A stretch of DNA of 12,448 bases from Flavobacteriales bacterium UBA4011 (GTDB lineage Bacteria > Bacteroidota > Bacteroidia > Flavobacteriales_D > Crocinitomicaceae), in assembly GCA_002384725.1 (NCBI GenBank), contig DGBF01000146.1:3369-15816 (forward strand), given 5' to 3'. The notes under the pieces were generated by a model. The model was not told the origin of the DNA. It saw only the letters and a list, made by a program, of their open reading frames with translations, and ran no database searches. Of the stretch, positions 6,765 through 12,448 are shown in pieces. The translations under genes and the position numbers were made by a program. Position 1 is the stretch's first letter; each line of letters starts with the position of its first letter.

Positions 6765-7846
6765 TTTACTTCTTGGTAAAAATACAAGTTCTCTTTCGGA
6801 AATTCTGTTGGATGAAAAATACTTAAATAATCTGATAGTATCTTTTGTGGTTCGATAGCCGACAATTCCCAATATCTGTTTCCACTTTTCGAAAAATCGA
6901 AAATCTTATTTTTAGTTACTGGACCCAAATATTTCAATTTTGGGTGAAAGGCAAACAGTTTTTCTTTCGTCGGAAATCCCGGATTTATCCAATGTTCGGT
7001 GTCCAAATTATCGGAAAGAATTTTCTCTAAAGTCAAGGGCAATGAACCTGTTCCTTTCGTATCTGCATATTGATAGCGAACATGTGCGTCTTTCAATAAT
7101 TTGGCTTTAAAACTTGCACCGGCTGGCGCAAACCAAGATTCACCGAAAAGATTTCCCTCAAGAACAGTAGGAAAGTTCTTCAGTTTTGACGCTTTTTCTT
7201 CGAGTGCCAAATATTCTTTTTCAATTTTATCAAAGTACAGTTTGGCTTGTTTTTCTTTCCCAGTCAAATAACCAAAAAGCAAAATCCATTCTGCTTTTCC
7301 AAGGGGATGCAGCTCACGCCAATCATAATTGGCAATGCATCTCACCATTGCTGCGTTCAATTGCTTTTGATGCGGATATTGTTTGCCAAATCCACTATAA
7401 ATTAGGGCTTGACATTTGGTTTTTAGAAGCGCCTCAACTGGAATTTGCCCTTCTTCACCCAATTCTACTACTTTGTCTTTTTCTATGCTTTCAAGTAATT
7501 CCTTGTTGTAGACATAAAGTCGATTAGTAATTCCAGCAATTTTATCTATCTCGTTTAATTTCGAAAGCATCCCAACATGAGTGCTGGAAAGAACAGCCAT
7601 TTTAGATACAGGAACTTGCAGAAAATGACTTGTTTTTATCATTTCCTTCGAAACATTAAGTGTTTGTTCAACTTCACCCGTTTCTGGTGAGAGAATTTCA
7701 ATAGTCGTCAGATTTCCTTTTTCTATAATTCGCAAATACTTAGCATATCGAGCGACATTTTCGCCTGTTGAAATATCTTTCTTTTTTTGACTATCACATG
7801 AGAATAATACAGCCGAAAGAATAACAAATAGAGATAAAATTTTCAT
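6761..7846 (-). CDS. Periplasmic-binding lipoprotein for chelate importer (FecB/BtuF-like)
   Basis: A 361-residue substrate-binding lipoprotein of the iron-siderophore/cobalamin class. It opens with a signal peptide and lipobox L-F-S-C (Cys17), which anchors it in the membrane. The central part has the class pattern: the A-V-L-S-S-T-H-V-G-M-L strand-loop, a K-I-A-G-I-T strand, and V-V-E-L-G-E-E-G-Q-I-P-V-E-A-L-L, followed by a long backbone helix and the second lobe. An open frame extends upstream to 7942, but the ATG at 7846 is preferred because only there does a standard lipoprotein signal begin. First gene of the operon. Ligand is unresolved: no TonB-dependent receptor is adjacent and I see no cobalamin riboswitch in the 115 bases between the rplI terminator and the start, which weakly favours an iron chelate over B12. 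Confidence 0.88.
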   Translation of the reverse strand: MKILSLFVILSAVLFSCDSQKKKDISTGENVARYAKYLRIIEKGNLTTIEILSPETGEVEQTLNVSKEMIKTSHFLQVPVSKMAVLSSTHVGMLSKLNEIDKIAGITNRLYVYNKELLESIEKDKVVELGEEGQIPVEALLKTKCQALIYSGFGKQYPHQKQLNAAMVRCIANYDWRELHPLGKAEWILLFGYLTGKEKQAKLYFDKIEKEYLALEEKASKLKNFPTVLEGNLFGESWFAPAGASFKAKLLKDAHVRYQYADTKGTGSLPLTLEKILSDNLDTEHWINPGFPTKEKLFAFHPKLKYLGPVTKNKIFDFSKSGNRYWELSAIEPQKILSDYLSIFHPTEFPKENLYFYQEVK

Positions 7847-7961
7847 GTCGTAAAAGTAATCAACTGTGCGGGATTTTTTCAACATTAAGGCCATGAAGAG
7901 GTATTTAGGAAAGGTAATAAAAACAAGTTTAACGTGTTTCATTTCTTAATGTTTAACCCAC

Positions 7962-7994
7962 AAAAAAACCTCCGTCCAAAAGAATAGAGGTTTT
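7962..7994 (-). terminator. Terminator of the rpsF-rpsR-rplI operon
   Basis: Read on the minus strand, AAAACCTC (7994-7987) pairs with GAGGTTTT (7972-7965) across a 14-base loop, and the T run continues to 7962, seven T in all. It begins 21 bases after the rplI stop and separates the ribosomal operon from the importer operon on the same strand. Confidence 0.8.
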
Positions 7995-8015
7995 AAATAT
8001 TTAGTTTGGGAAAAA

Positions 8016-8462
8016 TTATTCTCCTAAAACTTCAATTTTGAAAGAAGCCATAACACCTTTTGCGATGTTAGCGTCAACGTCGTATGTTCCAACTTCCTTG
8101 ATTATATCTTCTTTGATTTTCAAAGCTTTACGGTCGATATCGAAACCTGCCGCTTTTAACGCTTCAGCAATTTGAAGTGTATTAACAGAACCAAAGATTT
8201 TACCATTCTCACCCGCTTTAGTAGCGATTTTGATTGATAATTCGTTGATTTTTACTGCTAATCCTTCAGCTTCAGTTAACATTTTAGATTCTTTGTGTGC
8301 TCTTTGCTTCAACATTTCAGCGTGACCTTTCTTCTCAGAAGCAGTCGCCAAAATAGCATAACCTTGAGGAATCAAAAAGTTTCTTCCGAATCCTGGTTTT
8401 ACTGTTACCATCTCATCCTTGAATCCAAGATTGTCAACGGTTTTTTTAAGAATTACATCCAT
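8016..8462 (-). CDS. rplI: 50S ribosomal protein L9
   Basis: A 148-residue large-subunit protein. The N-terminal RNA-binding domain shows the family signature G-F-G-R-N-F-L-I-P-Q-G at 24-34. It is followed by the long charged connecting helix (about 40-75) and the small C-terminal domain with G-K-I-F-G-S-V and the A-L-K-A-A-G-F-D helix. Full family length and no anomaly. Third gene of the ribosomal operon, 29 bases after rpsR, followed by a terminator. Confidence 0.98.
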   Translation of the reverse strand: MDVILKKTVDNLGFKDEMVTVKPGFGRNFLIPQGYAILATASEKKGHAEMLKQRAHKESKMLTEAEGLAVKINELSIKIATKAGENGKIFGSVNTLQIAEALKAAGFDIDRKALKIKEDIIKEVGTYDVDANIAKGVMASFKIEVLGE

Positions 8463-8491
8463 CTTATTAATTTTTTATATCGTTTACAATC

Positions 8492-8755
8492 TTATTTCAA
8501 CATGTCTGCCACGTATGGAAGAACTGCAATGTGACGCGCTCTTTTGATCGCTTTGTTCACACGCTTTTGGTATTTCGCTGATGTTCCAGTAATACGACGA
8601 GGTAAAATCTTACCTTGTTCGTTTACCAATTTCAACAAGAAACCTGCGTCTTTGTAATCGATGAATTTGATACCGCTTTTCTTAAAACGGCAATATTTTG
8701 TCTTTGTAATGTCGATATCGATTGGAGTCAGATAACGAATGTCATTTTGTGCCAT
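8492..8755 (-). CDS. rpsR: 30S ribosomal protein S18
   Basis: An 87-residue small-subunit protein that binds 16S rRNA as a heterodimer with S6. The conserved C-terminal region is complete: [10 protein letters not shown] at 49-58, then [13 protein letters not shown] and the A-V-L-P-Y motif. A single Cys22 remains where some S18 proteins carry a zinc-ribbon cysteine set, so this is the zinc-independent form. It lies 25 bases after rpsF and 29 before rplI, the common order for this operon. Confidence 0.98.
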   Translation of the reverse strand: MAQNDIRYLTPIDIDITKTKYCRFKKSGIKFIDYKDAGFLLKLVNEQGKILPRRITGTSAKYQKRVNKAIKRARHIAVLPYVADMLK

Positions 8756-8780
8756 GTCTTTACTTTTTAAATGTTAATAA

Positions 8781-9143
8781 TTAAGCTTCTGCTGCTGGAG
8801 CTGGAGTCACTGCTTTCCCCAATTTGGCTCTGCGCTTTCCTGCATACTCTAAGTGATCTTTCTCCATTTTGATCGTTAAAAAACGCATAACACGTTCGTC
8901 ACGTTTCAAAGTCAATTCGAAATCAGCGATTACGGGTGAATCACATTCAAATTCAGATAAGAAATAAAATCCAGTGGATTTTTTTTGGATAGGGTACGCT
9001 AATTTGCGCAAGCCCCAGCTCTCGGAGTGCTTAATTTTACCACCTAGTTCTTTAACTTGGGCTTCGAATTTTTGCACTGCTTCCTTTGCCTGTTCCTCAG
9101 ACAAAACGGGAGTTAAAATGAAAACAGTTTCGTAAGAATTCAT
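8781..9143 (-). CDS. rpsF: 30S ribosomal protein S6
   Basis: A 120-residue small-subunit protein with a ferredoxin-like fold that pairs with S18 in the ribosome. It begins with [12 protein letters not shown], and the central [10 protein letters not shown] and G-F-Y segments are the family hallmarks. The C-terminus carries a short Pro/Ala-rich tail ending P-A-P-A-A-E-A, a variable feature of the family. First gene of the operon, preceded by a hairpin-bearing leader and a good promoter. In other bacteria the S6:S18 complex represses its own mRNA through such leaders. Confidence 0.98.
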   Translation of the reverse strand: MNSYETVFILTPVLSEEQAKEAVQKFEAQVKELGGKIKHSESWGLRKLAYPIQKKSTGFYFLSEFECDSPVIADFELTLKRDERVMRFLTIKMEKDHLEYAGKRRAKLGKAVTPAPAAEA

Positions 9144-9170
9144 AAAATTGTTATTAAATTATTTGTTTCA

Positions 9171-9191
9171 CGTCTGTCCTTTTTGCAGACG
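9171..9191 (-). promoter_or_regulatory. 5' leader hairpin of the S6 operon
   Basis: On the minus strand CGTCTG (9191-9186) pairs with CAGACG (9176-9171) around a 9-base loop reading CAAAAAGGA. It sits within the first bases of the predicted transcript and ends 27 bases before the rpsF ATG. S6:S18 autoregulatory leaders are known in several phyla, and their protein-binding part carries a CCG; I do not see a CCG in this loop, so that assignment is only tentative. Confidence 0.5.
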
Positions 9192-9197
9192 AGGGCG

Positions 9198-9228
9198 CAA
9201 AGATAGGGATTTCATATGTAATTTGAAA
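9198..9228 (-). promoter_or_regulatory. Promoter of rpsF-rpsR-rplI
   Basis: On the minus strand TTTC (9228-9225), a 19-base spacer, then TATCTTTG (9205-9198), an exact TAnnTTTG -7 box; the -33 element differs from TTTG by one base. The -7 box is the same octamer as in the rpmH promoter, fitting co-expressed ribosomal genes. Predicted start near 9193. Confidence 0.75.
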
Positions 9229-9347
9229 CACTTAAATCGAATATATTTCCCTTTTTAAATCAATTCACTTGATTACTCTTGGGAATCTGATTTTCGACAA
9301 AGCTAATTAAACGAGAGTTAAGGAAACCAATTGAAGTTCATATTTCT

Positions 9348-9684
9348 ATGCTAAAATCATACGTATTTCTCCTAAGTCTATTGTTTTTAAGCCATTGCTG
9401 TACTTCCAAAAAGGGAAAAAGGACAATAAGAACGAGAAAAAAGCGTGTGAGTTTTGTGTGGATAGTTCTGATTTTAAACCCGTTTCTTTAGGATATGTCG
9501 GTGAACTTCGACCATAAATTGAATAATTTTACCAGCAATATTTTGATTCTTTGGGCTTCAATGATGGATTTTTGGTAATTATCCATGTGCACTTGAAGAT
9601 TAGGCAGAAGAGTCGGACAGATTGCATATACCATTCGTAATGGTTGAGGATACGTTTAATGTGGCTTCCGTAAAATCGAAATAA
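9348..9684 (+). pseudogene. Decayed small lipoprotein gene (frameshifts and stops)
   Basis: The ATG at 9348 opens a signal peptide (M-L-K-S-Y-V-F-L-L-S-L-L-F-L-S-H-C-C) with lipoprotein-type cysteines. The zero frame then becomes unlike protein and stops at 9489-9491. Shifting by -1 at the A/G-rich run near 9408-9421 gives a credible continuation, K-K-A-C-E-F-C-V-D-S-S-D-F and on to a stop at 9515-9517. After a second in-frame stop at 9524-9526 the same frame reads Y-F-D-S-L-G-F-N-D-G-F-L. A further -1 shift near 9574 and one stop (9601-9603) lead to A-E-E-S-D-R-L-H-I-P-F-V-M-V-E-D-T-F-N-V-A-S-V-K, ending at 9682-9684. Together they outline a protein of about 112 residues with at least two shifts and three stops. 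I recognise no family. The protein-like character of the pieces is judged by eye, not by statistics. Confidence 0.6.
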
Positions 9685-9735
9685 GGTACAAATGAAAAGT
9701 AATAAGTTTTTGAACGAATTCAACTCGTTTTAGAC

Positions 9736-9766
9736 TTTTATTTTTCGCACATTTTCAGTAGTTTTG
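9736..9766 (+). promoter_or_regulatory. Promoter of the aconitase gene
   Basis: TTTT at 9736-9739 (one mismatch from TTTG), a 19-base spacer, then TAGTTTTG at 9759-9766, an exact TAnnTTTG. Transcription would start near 9770, giving a leader of about 60 bases. No operator or riboswitch is recognised in the leader. Confidence 0.7.
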
Positions 9767-9831
9767 CAGCCCGTATACGCTTGTCGTTACGGTAAATTGA
9801 AATAAAACAACCTTTAAATAAATCAGCAAAC

Positions 9832-12099
9832 ATGGTATTTGATTTAGACATGATCAAAAAAGTATACGCTCAGTTTCCTGGACGTATCGAAGCGGCTCGT
9901 AAAGTAGTTGGTAGACCACTTACTCTTACAGAAAAGATTTTATACGCTCACTTGTGGGATGGAAATGCAACAGAAGAATTCCCTCGTGGAAAAGCGTATG
10001 TGGATTTCGCGCCAGATCGCGTAGCCATGCAAGATGCAACGGCTCAAATGGCCTTATTGCAATTTATGCAAGCTGGAAAAAAGAAAGTCGCTGTTCCTTC
10101 TACTGTTCATGCTGATCACTTAATCCAAGCAAAAATAGGTGCCTCTGTCGATTTGCAGGAGTCTATCAATAAAAACAACGAAGTCTTTAATTTCCTTTCT
10201 TCCATTTCAAATAAATATGGAATTGGATTTTGGAAGCCAGGTGCAGGTATCATTCACCAAGTAGTACTAGAAAATTATGCCTTCCCAGGTGGAATGATGA
10301 TTGGAACGGATTCACATACTGTAAATGCAGGTGGATTAGGAATGATCGCCATCGGAGTTGGTGGTGCAGATGCGGTTGATGTTATGGCTGGTATGGCTTG
10401 GGAGTTGAAATTCCCGAAATTGATTGGTGTTAAATTGACCGGAAAATTAAACGGTTGGACCTCTTCAAAAGATGTTATTCTAAAAGTAGCTGATATTCTT
10501 ACTGTAAAAGGTGGAACAGGAGCAGTAGTTGAATATTTCGGCGAAGGTGCTTTGAACCTATCAGGCACCGGAAAAGGAACGATTTGTAACATGGGTGCTG
10601 AAATTGGAGCTACGACTTCTACTTTCGGTTACGATGATTCAATGAGAAGATTCTTGAATGCAACGGGTCGTGCAGATGTTGTTGCAGAAGCGGATAAAAT
10701 TGCAGAACATTTAACGGGTGATGCTGAAGTATACGCTGATCCAGAAACCTACTTCGATCAATTGATTGAAATCAACCTTTCTGATTTGGAACCACACGTA
10801 AATGGACCTTTCACACCGGACAGAGGAACACCAATTTCTGAATTGAAAGCCGAAGCGAACAAAAATGGATGGCCATTGAAAATCGAATGGGGATTGATAG
10901 GTTCTTGCACCAACTCTTCGTACGAAGATATGTCGCGCGCTGCCTCTATCGCTGCTCAAGCTATTGAAAAAGGATTGACACCTAAAGCGGAATTCGGAAT
11001 TAATCCTGGTTCAGAACAAATTCGATTTACAATTGAGCGTGACGGTATCATCGGTACATTCGAGAAAATTGGAACGAAAGTATTTACAAATGCTTGTGGA
11101 CCTTGTATCGGACAATGGGATAGAGCAGGGGCAGACAAACAAGAAAAGAATACAATCATTCACTCTTTCAACCGTAACTTCTCGAAAAGAGCAGATGGAA
11201 ACCCAAATACGCATGCTTTTGTAACGTCACCTGAAATGGTTGCTGCTTTGGCAATTGCCGGAACATTGGAGTTCAATCCTCTGACGGATACTTTGACAAA
11301 TGACAAAGGTGAACAAGTAAAATTAGATCCGCCAACAGGATGGGAATTGCCTCCAAAAGGATTTGATGTGGAAGATGCAGGTTTTCAAGCGCCAGTTGAA
11401 GATGGTTCTGGAATTGAAATCACTGTTAATCCAGATTCAAGTCGTTTGCAATTGTTGACGCCTTTCAATCCTTGGAACGGTGAAAACTTGATGGGAGCGA
11501 AATTGCTGATCAAAGCAGAAGGTAAATGTACAACAGATCATATTTCCATGGCTGGACCTTGGTTACGTTACCGTGGACATTTGGACAATATTTCAAATAA
11601 CATGTTGATTGGAGCGAATAACTTCTTTAATAAAGAAGTGAATAAGGTGAAGAATCAATTGACCGGTGAATACGGCGAAGTTCCTTCTACGGCTAGATCC
11701 TACAAAGCAGCTGGAATTTCTACTGTAGTTGTTGGAGATCACAATTATGGTGAAGGTTCATCACGTGAGCATGCGGCAATGGAACCACGTCACCTTGGCG
11801 TTATGGCGGTAATTGTAAAATCATTTGCTCGAATCCACGAAACAAACTTGAAGAAACAAGGAATGCTTGGTTTGACGTTCGACACAGAAAGTGATTACGA
11901 TAAAATTAAAGAAGGCGATACTTTTAATTTCATTGATTTGAATGCGTTTGCTCCGAGTAAGCAATTGACTCTTGAGTTAGTGCATGAAGATGGTCAAAAA
12001 GAGAATGTAATGTTAAACCATACGTACAACGAAGCTCAAATCAATTGGTTTAGATCTGGGTCAGCTTTGAATAAAATCAAAGAAGAGAACGCAAAGTAG
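9832..12099 (+). CDS. acn: Aconitate hydratase (mitochondrial-type aconitase)
   Basis: A 755-residue cytoplasmic TCA-cycle enzyme converting citrate to isocitrate through cis-aconitate with a [4Fe-4S] cluster. The three cluster ligands are present: Cys359 in G-S-C-T-N-S, and Cys422 and Cys425 in A-C-G-P-C-I-G. Substrate and catalytic motifs are also intact: G-T-D-S-H-T with D160-S161-H162, and G-E-G-S-S-R-E-H with Ser643 and Arg645 in the C-terminal swivelling domain. Numbering follows mitochondrial aconitase almost exactly, and the length is that of the mitochondrial class, not the longer AcnA (about 890) or the rearranged AcnB. The ATG is preceded by a good promoter 65 bases upstream, and a perfect terminator follows, so it is a single-gene unit. 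Confidence 0.98.
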   Translation: MVFDLDMIKKVYAQFPGRIEAARKVVGRPLTLTEKILYAHLWDGNATEEFPRGKAYVDFAPDRVAMQDATAQMALLQFMQAGKKKVAVPSTVHADHLIQAKIGASVDLQESINKNNEVFNFLSSISNKYGIGFWKPGAGIIHQVVLENYAFPGGMMIGTDSHTVNAGGLGMIAIGVGGADAVDVMAGMAWELKFPKLIGVKLTGKLNGWTSSKDVILKVADILTVKGGTGAVVEYFGEGALNLSGTGKGTICNMGAEIGATTSTFGYDDSMRRFLNATGRADVVAEADKIAEHLTGDAEVYADPETYFDQLIEINLSDLEPHVNGPFTPDRGTPISELKAEANKNGWPLKIEWGLIGSCTNSSYEDMSRAASIAAQAIEKGLTPKAEFGINPGSEQIRFTIERDGIIGTFEKIGTKVFTNACGPCIGQWDRAGADKQEKNTIIHSFNRNFSKRADGNPNTHAFVTSPEMVAALAIAGTLEFNPLTDTLTNDKGEQVKLDPPTGWELPPKGFDVEDAGFQAPVEDGSGIEITVNPDSSRLQLLTPFNPWNGENLMGAKLLIKAEGKCTTDHISMAGPWLRYRGHLDNISNNMLIGANNFFNKEVNKVKNQLTGEYGEVPSTARSYKAAGISTVVVGDHNYGEGSSREHAAMEPRHLGVMAVIVKSFARIHETNLKKQGMLGLTFDTESDYDKIKEGDTFNFIDLNAFAPSKQLTLELVHEDGQKENVMLNHTYNEAQINWFRSGSALNKIKEENAK

Positions 12100-12122
12100 T
12101 TTTTGAATACAACTTGCAATAG

Positions 12123-12161
12123 AAGCACGATTCCGATAATTTTTGGAATCGTGCTTTTTTT
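12123..12161 (+). terminator. Rho-independent terminator after aconitase
   Basis: AAGCACGATTCC (12123-12134) and GGAATCGTGCTT (12145-12156) form a perfect 12-bp stem with a 10-base loop, followed by seven T at 12155-12161. It starts 23 bases after the aconitase stop. Confidence 0.95.
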
Positions 12162-12269
12162 ATTGTTTGAAAAAGGCAAGCCTTTAATTACTCGTCAAGT
12201 AAGTAGAATTTTATTTCACGAGAAATAACACGAACATCCTTCAACTTCAGCAGGAAATTTAGTGAAAAC

Positions 12270-12401
12270 TTAAAGTTTTAAGTTATCTCCCATGAGTTCC
12301 ATAGGTGGTTCAACTATGATTTCTACTTTTTCTGTTTTTTCCTCTTCCTGAGCCTGATTGCAAGCACATAGAAAAATCAATCCGATTAATAATATTCTCA
12401 T
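12270..12401 (-). CDS. 43-residue small lipoprotein
   Basis: A very short reading frame with a clear lipoprotein signal, M-R-I-L-L-I-G-L-I-F-L-C-A-C (lipidated Cys14). It is followed by an acidic and lysine-rich spacer (Q-A-Q-E-E-E-K-T-E-K) and a tail containing V-E-P-P-M-E-L. The mature peptide would be only 30 residues, held at the membrane. The signal peptide and composition argue that it is a true gene despite its size. No family is recognised. It is convergent with the aconitase gene, whose terminator lies 109 bases away. A TATCTTGG sequence (12429-12422), one mismatch from the -7 consensus, lies 20 bases upstream and abuts the terminal palindrome. Confidence 0.65.
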   Translation of the reverse strand: MRILLIGLIFLCACNQAQEEEKTEKVEIIVEPPMELMGDNLKL

Positions 12402-12426
12402 AATTGGGTTTTAGTTGAATTCCAAG

Positions 12427-12448
12427 ATACTCATTTTAAAATGAGTAT
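12427..12448. repeat. Perfect 22-bp palindrome at the window edge
   Basis: ATACTCATTTT followed directly by AAAATGAGTAT is perfectly self-complementary with no spacer and reaches the last base of the window, so it may extend further. It lies 25 bases upstream of the 43-residue lipoprotein ATG. It could be an operator for that gene or the terminator of a minus-strand gene just outside the window. Confidence 0.7.

Larger units (their letters stand above)
9144..9831. other. 688-base stretch without an intact gene
   Basis: From left to right it holds the rpsF leader hairpin and promoter (minus strand), a small dyad AATCAA/TTGATT around 9258-9274, the decayed lipoprotein gene, and the aconitase promoter and 65-base leader. 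I see no tRNA, small RNA or terminator with confidence in the remaining parts (about 9229-9347 and 9685-9735). Confidence 0.7.

Noticed and set aside
6765..6872. N-terminal extension of the permease to an ATG at 6872
   Set aside because: It would overlap the binding-protein gene by over 100 bases and exceed family length, whereas the ATG at 6764 forms the same ATGA overlap as the next junction.
7186..7527. A 113-codon plus-strand frame inside the binding-protein gene
   Set aside because: It is antisense to a clearly conserved coding sequence and has no independent support.
7851..7882. TTG-N21-TACTTTTA as the importer promoter
   Set aside because: The -7-like box ends only 4 bases before the ATG, which would require a leaderless message, and the box has a mismatch. 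Other one-mismatch boxes upstream lack a -33 partner, so no promoter is called.
7847..7942. N-terminal extension of the binding lipoprotein to an ATG at 7942
   Set aside because: The extension would bury the lipoprotein signal peptide 32 residues inside the protein; the ATG at 7846 starts exactly at a standard signal.
9529..9723. A 64-codon minus-strand frame opposite the decayed lipoprotein gene
   Set aside because: No signal, motif or promoter is visible, and the protein-like segments on the plus strand explain this DNA better.
12172..12185. Small palindrome AAAGG-CAAG-CCTTT after the aconitase terminator
   Set aside because: A 5-bp stem with no T run, just after a perfect terminator, is too weak to call.

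Overview
This window comes from an AT-rich bacterial chromosome, very probably a member of the Bacteroidota and perhaps Flavobacteriales-like. Three things support this. Promoters match the phylum's TTTG / TAnnTTTG consensus and not the sigma70 one. Several small lipoproteins have very short signal peptides. One protein has an ORF6N domain of the type common in this phylum. The genus cannot be fixed from the sequence alone.

Layout, left to right. At 19-2309 (minus) an MsbA-type ABC exporter is followed, 2 bases later, by a DUF6265-like lipoprotein. At 2310-2450 a divergent promoter region carries a perfect 12-bp inverted repeat. At 2451-2612 lies rpmH (ribosomal protein L34, 53 codons) with a strong terminator, followed by a nested palindromic element that looks like a dispersed repeat. 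At 2848-4913 (plus) an ORF6N regulator-like gene overlaps by 7 bases the start of a ComM/YifB-family AAA+ ATPase, which is followed by a possible 45-residue membrane peptide. At 5059-7846 (minus) lies a BtuFCD/FecBCD-type metal-chelate importer. Its three genes (binding lipoprotein, permease, ATPase) are chained by 4-base ATGA overlaps. At 8016-9143 (minus) lies the rpsF-rpsR-rplI ribosomal operon, with a promoter and a 5' leader hairpin upstream and a terminator downstream. At 9144-9831 is the only long stretch without an intact gene; it holds the remains of a small lipoprotein gene broken by frameshifts and stops. At 9832-12099 (plus) lies a mitochondrial-type aconitase with its own promoter and a perfect terminator. 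At 12270-12401 (minus) is a 43-residue lipoprotein gene, and the window ends in a perfect 22-bp palindrome cut by the window edge.

Functionally this is mostly core chromosome: translation (L34, S6, S18, L9), the TCA cycle (aconitase), lipid or drug export, chelate import and a transformation-type helicase. I see no defence island, prophage, CRISPR array, insertion sequence, rRNA or tRNA. The less ordinary material is small: the ORF6N/ComM coupling, a palindrome-plus-tandem repeat inside ORF6N, the nested repeat element, the dyad over the rpmH promoter, the decayed lipoprotein gene and three very short genes. I did not find a convincing large undescribed system.
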